Below are positions 34,976 to 42,858 of a stretch of DNA of 64,000 nt, in pieces. The stretch is from an uncultured Clostridia bacterium (GTDB taxonomy: Bacteria > Bacillota > Clostridia > TANB77 > CAG-508), in contig CALXVG010000002.1 in the NCBI GenBank assembly GCA_944391955.1, forward strand, positions 52,921-116,920, given 5' to 3'. The notes below the pieces were generated by a model. The model worked only from the letters and a program-made list of their open reading frames with translations. It had not been told where the DNA came from and ran no database searches. The first letter of the stretch is position 1, and every line of letters begins with the position of its first letter. A program made the position numbers and the translations under genes.

Positions 34976-35935
34976 TTGAGTTTAATAGAGAAATACGTTG
35001 AAAAGGTTAAGGAAGAAACAAAAGGATATAGTGAAGATGAAATAGTAAGATATATATATATTGATTTAGGCAAGAGATTGTCTTTTAATTTGGACTTTTT
35101 TTTAGGAAGTTCTGACGAACAAAAAGCAATCTATGCTAAAAGAGGAAGACACATGGCAAATGAATCATTAGAATCAAATATTATAATATGTAAAGATTCT
35201 TCGCATATAATAGAGGCTATTTTAAAACATTTAGGGATAGAAGCAGTAACAACAGTAGATCCAGATGAATATAAAATGAAATGTGCACATGTATTTAACA
35301 TAGTAAGACCTAAAGATGGAAGACCAGCTTATAAGGTAGATTTGCAACAAGATTTGGAAAATATACAAGCACATATGAGAACTACTGAATTTGGAACATC
35401 TATAATACCAGAAAATCCAGATGCAATATCAAGAGATGAATTAGAAAGAATAGATGAAAAAATAGGATATATTAGCAAAGAATATTATTATGCAGACGAA
35501 TATGTTGATTTATTAAAACTATATAGCTCATATTTTAAAAAATTTGGGGAAAGAGTAAATTTTGTCTTGAGCAATATAGATATATATCATAATAAAGATA
35601 TAAAGTATGTTGAAAGAAGAAAACATCATAAAAGTATAATGAAAAAAATATTTACAAAAGATGAAATGACAAGAATAAAATCAGTGTATTGTTATAAAAC
35701 TGGAATAAATGGAAGAGAATATATACCATGTATTACAGTAACTATACCTAAAGTTGGAACAGATATTTATATGTTTTCAAATGAAAGCAATCAATATCAC
35801 AAAATGGATTATGAAGACTTATTGAATAAAATAAATTCTGGCGAAATTGTAATGCAAAGTATACCTGCATTACAAACATATCAAAAAGAAAAATTAAAAA
35901 GAATGAAAGATAATTTAAAAATAGAAGAAAGATAG
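34976..35935 (+). CDS. Transglutaminase-like protein
   Basis: A 319-residue cytoplasmic protein starting at TTG with AGAAGGGA upstream. The middle (about residues 70-125) has the order of a papain-like/transglutaminase core: Cys in NIIICKDSSHIIEAI, His in CAHVFNIV about 33 residues later, then Asp in YKVDLQQD. The spacing fits a Cys-His-Asp triad. The N-terminal part is helical and the C-terminal half unknown. It may be a peptidase, an amidase or a non-catalytic member of the fold. Single-gene unit. Confidence 0.5.
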   Translation: MSLIEKYVEKVKEETKGYSEDEIVRYIYIDLGKRLSFNLDFFLGSSDEQKAIYAKRGRHMANESLESNIIICKDSSHIIEAILKHLGIEAVTTVDPDEYKMKCAHVFNIVRPKDGRPAYKVDLQQDLENIQAHMRTTEFGTSIIPENPDAISRDELERIDEKIGYISKEYYYADEYVDLLKLYSSYFKKFGERVNFVLSNIDIYHNKDIKYVERRKHHKSIMKKIFTKDEMTRIKSVYCYKTGINGREYIPCITVTIPKVGTDIYMFSNESNQYHKMDYEDLLNKINSGEIVMQSIPALQTYQKEKLKRMKDNLKIEER

Positions 35936-35972
35936 CCGAACAAACTTATAATGTTGTTTGGCTATCTTTCTA
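35928..35972 (+). terminator. Terminator after the transglutaminase-like gene
   Basis: GATAGCC and AACAA pair with TTGTT and GGCTATC across single mismatched positions, followed by TTTC. It lies between convergent genes. Confidence 0.65.
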
Positions 35973-36019
35973 TAGTATAAAAATATAGTTGGATAAAATG
36001 CAAATAGTTAATTAAAATA

Positions 36020-36952
36020 TTATGCTTTTCCAAATAAGACATCTCGATTAGGTGATAAAACAGGTGCAATTTCATATTTGATATTAAAATATCTAAAATC
36101 TTCTAAAGCATTTTCATCTAAACAAGCTAAATAAATATCCAATTCATCCAAAGAACCACAAGCGGTAATAATAGCTGGATGAAGTTTATAATTAAAAAAC
36201 AATTCTGAGGCAAGTGATAAGGCCTTTAAGCGAGAACCATGTTCTCTTTTTGTTATTAACTTATATGCTTCCTTAAATCTTGAAACAGAAGATGTTTTGT
36301 AATTTTTTATTGGAATAGTATAATCTTTTTCTATAATATCTTCAACAGAAGAATATTTATCTTGATTATTAAGTAAAGTTTCTCTTATTTTTTCCAAGCG
36401 ATATGGTAAAACAACTTTACCATTAATATCAGAAATAATTAGAGTATTTTCTGTAAAATTAGAATCTGTTTCTACAGTATCATCACTAATGGTATCTTCC
36501 TCTTTAGGTAAAGAATTTGATTCTGCAGGTAAAAATTTAGATAAATCCTCAAGAGAAATACTATATATAAACCCATATATACAAGATGTGTTTTTATAAA
36601 TATCATCAATAAGTTTTAAATATGTGTTGTTATAATCTTCAACCTTTACAACTATTTCTGCCTCTGGAATATCATTTTCTAAATCTTGACTAATATTTTC
36701 CAATGTAGTAATTAAAAATTCCAAATTTCTAATATTTTCATTAGATTGATTAAGAGTTTTTGTGGATTTATCAATATAATTATAAACACTACTATCAGAA
36801 CCAAGTTCAAGTTGAATATTGTCTATAAAATTTCTCATGAAAGTTAAAATTTGTATATTCAAATCTTTTTGTATACACAAAGTGGAGCTAAGTGAACCTT
36901 TTTCAATACTTATTAACTTAAATGTATTTTTCTTATTAGTGTATCTAATCAT
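36020..36952 (-). CDS. Uncharacterised protein
   Basis: A 310-residue protein with no membrane segment or recognised domain. The N-terminal third is helical and acidic; an Asp/Thr/Ser/Glu-rich linker sits near the middle; the C-terminal third (NYKTSSVSRFKEAYKLI to the end) is more compact and may hold a conserved domain. A TTG four codons upstream is open, but GGAGG lies 5 bases before the ATG at 36952. One of only three minus-strand genes in the window, directly upstream of and divergent from the signal-peptidase-like gene at 37100. Confidence 0.6.
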   Translation of the reverse strand: MIRYTNKKNTFKLISIEKGSLSSTLCIQKDLNIQILTFMRNFIDNIQLELGSDSSVYNYIDKSTKTLNQSNENIRNLEFLITTLENISQDLENDIPEAEIVVKVEDYNNTYLKLIDDIYKNTSCIYGFIYSISLEDLSKFLPAESNSLPKEEDTISDDTVETDSNFTENTLIISDINGKVVLPYRLEKIRETLLNNQDKYSSVEDIIEKDYTIPIKNYKTSSVSRFKEAYKLITKREHGSRLKALSLASELFFNYKLHPAIITACGSLDELDIYLACLDENALEDFRYFNIKYEIAPVLSPNRDVLFGKA

Positions 36953-37032
36953 TATAACCTCCAATTATCAAACACATTATAGCATTAGAAATAAAAAAAG
37001 TAAATAAAATAATATGAAATCGCAAAAAAAAG

Positions 37033-37061
37033 TTGAAAAAAGAAAAACGTTATGATATATT
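37033..37061 (+). promoter_or_regulatory. Promoter at the start of the fibre-like locus
   Basis: TTGAAA (37033-37038), 17 bp, TATATT (37056-37061) preceded by TATGA. No terminator is visible between this point and 46700, so it may serve the first ~9.6 kb of the locus. Confidence 0.6.
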
Positions 37062-37099
37062 GTTGAAAGAAAAAAAACTTTAAGGGGGATAAGTATAAA

Positions 37100-37615
37100 A
37101 TGAAAAGAATCATCGCAAATTTTATTTTTGGAATATATGTGGTAATAGCTGTATTTGTAACGATTTGCCTATTATCATATAATGAAAATAAGGTTACAGA
37201 ATTTGGAGATTGCTCATTAGTAATAATAGATAATCATGAGCTAGAACCACAATATAATAAAGGGGATTTAGTAATAGTTGATAAAAGCAAAAAAATATCA
37301 GTAGGAGAAAAAATATTTTTCTATGATACATATGATCAAGAAGTACATATAACAGCAGCTAAAGTAGAAGCAATAGAAGAAGTAACAAATACACAAAGAA
37401 CATATACTCTAGAAGGAGAACGTAAAGTATCTAGCGATTATGTTTTAGGAACAGCAGACAATACAACTAAATTTGCTATGATTGGTACAGTATTAAATAT
37501 TTTAGAATCTAAATGGGGATTTTTATTTATAATAGTATTACCAGCACTATTGGCATTCGTTTACCAAATAACAGTAATAGTTGCTGAGATAAGAAATCCG
37601 AAAGAAAAAGAATAG
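37100..37615 (+). CDS. SipW-type signal peptidase homologue lacking catalytic residues
   Basis: A 171-residue S26B-like membrane protein with an N-terminal helix (about 7-26), a conserved beta domain and a C-terminal helix. Where active relatives have Ser-Met-Glu-Pro, this one has Glu47-Leu-Glu-Pro. Where they have Thr-His-Arg, it has Thr85-Ala-Ala. Both nucleophile and His base are therefore missing, although the GDLVIVDK strand and overall layout are kept. It may be a scaffold, chaperone or regulator of the active peptidases nearby. First gene of the locus; AAGGGGGAT precedes the ATG. Confidence 0.75.
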   Translation: MKRIIANFIFGIYVVIAVFVTICLLSYNENKVTEFGDCSLVIIDNHELEPQYNKGDLVIVDKSKKISVGEKIFFYDTYDQEVHITAAKVEAIEEVTNTQRTYTLEGERKVSSDYVLGTADNTTKFAMIGTVLNILESKWGFLFIIVLPALLAFVYQITVIVAEIRNPKEKE

Positions 37616-37629
37616 AAAAGGAACAAATA

Positions 37630-38249
37630 ATGAAATATAACAAAAAAAACACGAAAACATTGCTGACTATTTTGTTATTGTGCATAATTTTAATAATTAT
37701 ATATGAAATAATACATATCTATGCAGTTTTTCAAAGTGAAGTAAGTGGAGATGTTACAATGGAAAATGGAGTTTGGAAAATTGTTGTTAATGGTACTGAA
37801 GTTGCAAAAGGCGTTGATAAAAGCTTTGTAATTGACCAAATAACAATACAAAATAGCCAGAGTGTAGCAGAAGGAAAAATAGCTCCACGGTCTATCTCGG
37901 ACACTTTGATATTGAACTTAATGTAGAAGATACAGATGTTTCTGTTAGATATGACATTATTCTTAATGAAGAAAGTTTAAATAATAAGAACTTAGAAATA
38001 AAATCAGTACAAGAAACATTAATGTCAAATACTTTAATAGAAACAGCAGAAAATACATTTACGGCTATTATTCCATTAGAAGAAATTCAAAAAGGAAATT
38101 CTACAAATAAAATTTCAATAGAAGTAGAATGGATTGATGATGGTTTAAATGATGAACAAGACACAGAGCTAGGTTCAGTTTATAACTCTCAACTAGAAAT
38201 CCCAATAACCGTACATGTGTCGCAGTACACAGGAGAACAAATACAATGA
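37630..38249 (+). CDS. TasA/camelysin-like protein, frame broken at two CGG codons
   Basis: A SipW-dependent-type surface protein with an N-terminal membrane helix (about 10-31) followed by a beta-sandwich. Codons 1-86 end in KIAP. Then CGG (37888-37890) breaks the frame; skipping its C gives Gly-Leu-Ser, and a second in-frame CGG (37898-37900) breaks it again. Skipping that C too restores GHFDIELNVEDTD and an open frame to the TGA at 38249, 205 residues. The repaired motif APGLSGHFDI fits the family pattern APGxSGxF. Read without shifts, the product ends at 37926. It overlaps the next gene by ATGA, which supports the repaired end. Confidence 0.8.
37885..37901 (+). other. Two candidate +1 recoding sites ten bases apart
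   Basis: CCA-C-GGT and TCT-C-GGA. The second CGG lies in the frame reached after the first skip. Each skip yields a glycine of the APGxSG motif. Confidence 0.5.
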
Positions 38250-38767
38250 AAAAATTGAAAAACAATATACATAAAATAGTGGGGATTTTGTTAAATATCT
38301 TACTAGTGATTATTTCTGTGCTAATAGTGATAGGTGTATTCTATATTACACAAATAAAATTGTTTAATAATGACTATGCTAATTTACTAGGATACACTTT
38401 TTTTGAAGTTGCAACTGGCAGTATGTCTCCAACAATTAATGTAGGAGATGTAGTGATTGTAAAAATAACTAAAGAAGTAAATGAAAATGATATTATTGTA
38501 TTTAAAGAAGAAAATAATTTCATAACACATCGATTAATACAAAAAGAAGAAGGCCAAATAATTACCAAAGGTGATGCAAATAATAGTGAAGACAAATCTA
38601 TAACAGAAGACAGTATTTTAGGTAAAGTTATAACGATTATTCCACAAATTGGTAACTGGAGAAAAGCAATATTATCACCAGAAGTTATTAGCTTAATTCT
38701 TATTCTTATTGTATTATTAATAATTTCATTTATTTATTCTGCAAGAGTGGAGGGAAAAGATGAATAA
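38246..38767 (+). CDS. SipW-type signal peptidase I (active-site residues present)
   Basis: A 173-residue S26B peptidase with N-terminal (about 12-36) and C-terminal (about 148-167) membrane helices. Ser59 in ATGSMSP and His95 in ITHRL form the Ser-His dyad of the archaeal/SipW class; KGDANNSED follows. It probably removes the signal anchors of the adjacent TasA/camelysin-like proteins. Its ATG overlaps the upstream stop (ATGA) and its end overlaps the next start by 8 bases, so all three are coupled. Confidence 0.88.
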   Translation: MKKLKNNIHKIVGILLNILLVIISVLIVIGVFYITQIKLFNNDYANLLGYTFFEVATGSMSPTINVGDVVIVKITKEVNENDIIVFKEENNFITHRLIQKEEGQIITKGDANNSEDKSITEDSILGKVITIIPQIGNWRKAILSPEVISLILILIVLLIISFIYSARVEGKDE

Positions 38768-39314
38768 CAAAAGGAAAAAAATACTGTATGTGAAATTAAT
38801 TATACTAATATTATGCCTTTTGATTACTTTAAAAATCTTTACACTAGTTTTATCTAAATATGAAACAGAAGCTAATGCAGTAGCAAAAATAGATATAGCA
38901 TTTTACTTATTAAAAGAAGATTATCAGACAATGACTATGAACTTAGCAAAACTAGTTCCACAAAACAATGCTTATATATACACATTTTCGATAGGAAATG
39001 AAGACGGAGAACAAGTAGCAGAAACAGATTTAGAATATGATTTAACTATAAGAACAACTACGAATTTACCACTAACATATGAACTATATATGAATGATAG
39101 CAATATAATAGAAAACAATACAATAGAACAAGATGAACAAGGGACATATTTTAGAATAATTACAACTAGCACACAAAGACTGAATTACAAAGAACCTAAA
39201 ACAAATCAATATAGTTTAGTAATTTATTTTCCAATAAATTATAACACTACAAACTATCAAGATATTATAGAATTGCTAGAAATAACAGTAGAATCAAGAC
39301 AAGTTACATCATAG
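38760..39314 (+). CDS. TasA/camelysin-like secreted protein
   Basis: A 184-residue protein with an N-terminal signal anchor (about 9-31) ending near VLSKYE, followed by a ~145-residue beta-rich domain (NAYIYTFSIGNEDG, an ETDLEYDLTIRTTT strand pair, LPLTYELYM). This is the layout of SipW-dependent surface proteins. It is probably exported by Sec and cut by a neighbouring S26B peptidase. Overlaps the preceding peptidase gene by 8 bases. Fibre-forming ability is inferred from family resemblance. Confidence 0.7.
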   Translation: MNNKRKKILYVKLIILILCLLITLKIFTLVLSKYETEANAVAKIDIAFYLLKEDYQTMTMNLAKLVPQNNAYIYTFSIGNEDGEQVAETDLEYDLTIRTTTNLPLTYELYMNDSNIIENNTIEQDEQGTYFRIITTSTQRLNYKEPKTNQYSLVIYFPINYNTTNYQDIIELLEITVESRQVTS

Positions 39315-39342
39315 ATATAAAAAATACAAGAAAGGGAAAAAA

Positions 39343-40284
39343 ATGCATAAGAGAAAATCTCAAGTTAAATTAAAAAAGAAATACCAAAAGAAGCAAATAA
39401 TGATAGTTATAATACTACTGATGTGTATTGTATCATTTATCATAATTTTTGGTAGATATATAACAAGCAATATAGAGAACTTTTTTGTAAGAAGTAAAGA
39501 ATTCTACTTTGAAAGTGATAAATTATCAGAAAACACATCATATTTTCAAGTGGAAAACTGGTCTGGTGTAGACAGCTATACAGTTACAGTTAACATGAAT
39601 AGCAGAAAAAATAATATAGAAGTTGCTACATATGACATTGCATATGATATAAGCTATACATGTTCAGATAATGTAATCTGTAGTTTAAGTAAAACAGAAG
39701 GAATAATATATGCAAGTACAAATACAGACTTTTTTAATCTAGTAATAACACCCAATACTGCACTAAACACAGGTGATAAAGTAGTTGTAGATATTGAGGT
39801 AAAATCAAAAACAAATTATGAAAAGACTCTTAAAGGAAGATTCACATTAATTGTAGGAAAAGAAAATTTATCATATCAAATAACAGATTCTAGAAATAAT
39901 CCATATATGGAATTAAGTATAACAAACACATTATCATATTATACAGTACGTCAAGCATTTGATAATTATGAAGTAGGGCAAAGAATAAATGTTGATACAT
40001 ACATATCATTGTCGGAAGAAAATAAACAAAAATGCAAATCAAGTGTAGTAAGGTTAGATTTTGACCCTAATATAGTTCGAATAGATATAACAGATGAAAC
40101 ATATACAAATGCAACAAATATAACAACAACCACAATAGATAATAAGACCTATATAAATGGTCTAACAATAGATTTAGATGTAGAAACAAGTGATGACTTA
40201 AGATTTTATAAGGTAGATGCTTCTCAAGATTATACATATCCTAATACAAATAATAATTCTATTATTAATGTTACAGTTCTTTAA
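39343..40284 (+). CDS. Large camelysin-like membrane-anchored protein
   Basis: A 313-residue protein with a basic, Lys-rich N-terminus, one membrane helix (about 20-41) and an all-beta extracellular part of ~265 residues. Landmarks are FGRYITSNIENFFVRSKEFY after the helix and a VENWSGVDSYTVTVNMNS strand set. It has only a few cysteines. It is longer than the other camelysin-like members here and may carry two sandwich domains. AAAGGGAAAA precedes the ATG. Function unknown; likely a fibre or anchor component. Confidence 0.65.
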   Translation: MHKRKSQVKLKKKYQKKQIMIVIILLMCIVSFIIIFGRYITSNIENFFVRSKEFYFESDKLSENTSYFQVENWSGVDSYTVTVNMNSRKNNIEVATYDIAYDISYTCSDNVICSLSKTEGIIYASTNTDFFNLVITPNTALNTGDKVVVDIEVKSKTNYEKTLKGRFTLIVGKENLSYQITDSRNNPYMELSITNTLSYYTVRQAFDNYEVGQRINVDTYISLSEENKQKCKSSVVRLDFDPNIVRIDITDETYTNATNITTTTIDNKTYINGLTIDLDVETSDDLRFYKVDASQDYTYPNTNNNSIINVTVL

Positions 40285-40304
40285 GGAAGGAATGAAAATC
40301 TAAT

Positions 40305-41297
40305 ATGACAATAAATATAATGGATAAATATATAGAAATAACACGAAAACAAATAAATGAATATATGAAACTCGTATTTGGCAGAAAATTTAATAAAAAA
40401 TATTGTGATGCATATACTGAAAAATACATCAATATAAGATATTATAATTATTATGATGAAGACATCCATAGTACAATTAGAAGAAAGATAGTATATTATA
40501 TTAAACAAGAGCAAGAATCATTGGCAATTAACAATATAGACGATAGAATTTTAATAGAGCAAATGAGGATATTTTATTACTATCTTGTATATTTTGACAA
40601 TGTTACATATTGTAAAGATTTAAGAAAAACAGCAGAAAAAATAGATAAGCTACGTAATAAAATGCTAAACAAAAAAGAAGAGGGATTTGCAGAAAAATTA
40701 TACAACACAATGCAAGAATACATACAAGCAAAGCAAGATTTTATAGAAAAATTCGAGAGTACAGATTTTTATATAAAGATATCAAATTATCCAGATAGAT
40801 TAAATGTTTATAGAATAAATTTAAAAAATAATATCAAATTCCCAAAAGTATATAGTGAGTTTGCACTAAAAAAAGCATTTGAAACAGGAATAATAAATGA
40901 AGACAAGTTACTGGTTGAATATTATTTAACATCAATTCAAATATTAAAAGATATAATAAAACAAAACTTCAGAAGGGTATATGTTGTTGAATTTGCAACT
41001 ACTCTATTGAAAAAAACAAAGAAAATAAAGAACTTATTACATATAATTTCTAATAGTGCAATACAAGAAAAAATTTGCATAAAAATTAGATATGAGAATT
41101 TTGCTAAAAATAGAGAAAAAATATATGAATTAATGAAGCAAGGATATAATATAGCATTAATATTAGATGATTCTTTTGAAGTAAATTATAAAAACATAGA
41201 AAGTTTACGATTATTTAAATATATTATATTAAATAAACATTTAGATAATTACGAAGAAATAAAAAATAATAACATCAAAAATATTATAATAATATAG
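40305..41297 (+). CDS. Uncharacterised helical protein
   Basis: A 330-residue protein with no signal peptide or membrane helix, mostly alpha-helical, rich in Lys, Tyr, Ile and Asn. The central region (about 120-160) is a probable coiled coil. I recognise no family. It lies between a camelysin-like gene and the McrB-like ATPase on the same strand with short spacers, so a cytoplasmic role in the same system is likely. Start choice between ATG 40305 and ATG 40320 is open; AAGGAAGG lies upstream of both. Confidence 0.6.
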   Translation: MTINIMDKYIEITRKQINEYMKLVFGRKFNKKYCDAYTEKYINIRYYNYYDEDIHSTIRRKIVYYIKQEQESLAINNIDDRILIEQMRIFYYYLVYFDNVTYCKDLRKTAEKIDKLRNKMLNKKEEGFAEKLYNTMQEYIQAKQDFIEKFESTDFYIKISNYPDRLNVYRINLKNNIKFPKVYSEFALKKAFETGIINEDKLLVEYYLTSIQILKDIIKQNFRRVYVVEFATTLLKKTKKIKNLLHIISNSAIQEKICIKIRYENFAKNREKIYELMKQGYNIALILDDSFEVNYKNIESLRLFKYIILNKHLDNYEEIKNNNIKNIIII

Positions 41298-41319
41298 GGT
41301 TTATAAAGAGAGGAAAAAC

Positions 41320-42837
41320 ATGGAAACATTTACAAGATTTTTATATGAATTTTTGGCACAATTTTTTTCAGGACTAATAACAATAGTAAAAGGTATTGGG
41401 AATGGTATAAAGCAGATTTTTGATATTAATTCATATCAAACTGTTTTAAATGCATATAAAGACGATTTAACAATGCCAGAATGGATATTAGTAGGTATAG
41501 CAATATTTCTATTAATAGTTTTTATTTTGTTAGTAGTTGGATTAATTTATTTATTAATAAGAAAATATTTAAGATTTAGAAAACAAGCAATAAATCAAGA
41601 TGAATTGATGGCAGAAGTAGCATCATTAAATGGACAAGTAGCATCATTAGTGAAGGAAAAAGAAGAAATATTAGCAATGAAAGTTTCACAACTAGGACTA
41701 AAACCAGAAGAATCTAATACAGAAGAACCAGGAGAAACAGAAAATCAAGTAAATAGTGATTCAAGATTTGCTAAATTAAGCACAATTGATGAAGAATATA
41801 AAAACTATAAAATTAGAAACTATGGTAATTCATTTACTCTAGTAGAATTATGTGAAAACTTCAGAAATTTTGCAGCTTCAAAATTAAGACTATATTACAC
41901 AATAGATATGATGAGATTATTTATAGCAGCACTTGCATCAACTAAATTAGTAATACTACAAGGTATTTCTGGTACAGGTAAAACATCATTAGCTTATGCG
42001 TGGGGAAAATTTTTAAAACATGATTCTTGTGTGGCTTCAGTGCAACCATCATGGAGAGATAGAACAGAGTTATTTGGATATTTTAACGAGTTTACAAAAA
42101 AATTCAATGAGACAGATGTTTTAAAGGAAATATATATGGCAGGATACACTGATGATGTTTATACAATAATTTTGGATGAGATGAACATATCACGTGTTGA
42201 GTACTACTTTGCTGAAATGTTATCAATCCTAGAAATGCCAAATAAAGATGAATGGGTAATTGAGTTAGTACCAAATAGTTGGAAATCTGATCCTAGCCAT
42301 GTAAAAGGCGGAAAACTAAAGATACCAGCAAATTTATGGTATATAGGAACAATAAACAATGATGATTCAACATTTATGGTTACAGATAAGGTATATGATA
42401 GAGCTATGCCAATAGACATCAACGATAAAGGAAAAGTTTTTGAGCCAATAGACACAGAGGCTCAAGATATAAACTATTCATATTTAGCAAAACTATTTGA
42501 TGCAGCGATGCAAGAAAATCCAGTATCACAAGACACATTAGATAAAATAGAAAAAATGGATGATTATGTTATACAACATTTTCGTATTGCATTTGGTAAC
42601 CGTATAGTTTCACATATGAAAAAATTCGTGCCTGTATATGTAGCTTGTGGTGGAGATGAAATTGGAGGGGTTGACTATTTCATAGCAAAAAAGATACTAA
42701 GAAAATTCGAACAATTAAACATTGCATACATAAGAAATGAAATAGATCCATATATAGATTTTTTAGACAAAACATTCGGAAAAAATAGAATGAAAGAATG
42801 TATAGAATATTTGTTAAGACTAAAAAAATTAACATAA
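41320..42837 (+). CDS. Membrane-anchored McrB-like AAA+ ATPase
   Basis: A 505-residue protein. One strong membrane helix (about 55-80) and a short coiled coil (about 88-113) precede an AAA_5/McrB-type ATPase domain (about 190-420): Walker A GISGTGKTS near 214-222, Walker B TIILDEMN near 281-288, and a sensor region IGTINNDDST near 341-350 in place of the McrB NKADRS-type motif. Restriction McrB proteins are cytoplasmic, so the anchor and the secretion context argue for another role, perhaps remodelling at the membrane. The DUF2357/McrC-like gene follows 22 bases later. Confidence 0.75.
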   Translation: METFTRFLYEFLAQFFSGLITIVKGIGNGIKQIFDINSYQTVLNAYKDDLTMPEWILVGIAIFLLIVFILLVVGLIYLLIRKYLRFRKQAINQDELMAEVASLNGQVASLVKEKEEILAMKVSQLGLKPEESNTEEPGETENQVNSDSRFAKLSTIDEEYKNYKIRNYGNSFTLVELCENFRNFAASKLRLYYTIDMMRLFIAALASTKLVILQGISGTGKTSLAYAWGKFLKHDSCVASVQPSWRDRTELFGYFNEFTKKFNETDVLKEIYMAGYTDDVYTIILDEMNISRVEYYFAEMLSILEMPNKDEWVIELVPNSWKSDPSHVKGGKLKIPANLWYIGTINNDDSTFMVTDKVYDRAMPIDINDKGKVFEPIDTEAQDINYSYLAKLFDAAMQENPVSQDTLDKIEKMDDYVIQHFRIAFGNRIVSHMKKFVPVYVACGGDEIGGVDYFIAKKILRKFEQLNIAYIRNEIDPYIDFLDKTFGKNRMKECIEYLLRLKKLT

Positions 42838-42858
42838 TGTAATTCTCAAACAAGACTA

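Noticed and set aside
22174..38249. CGG reassigned to another amino acid
   Set aside because: Reading CGG as any single amino acid leaves all four frames broken; only skipping a base restores them.
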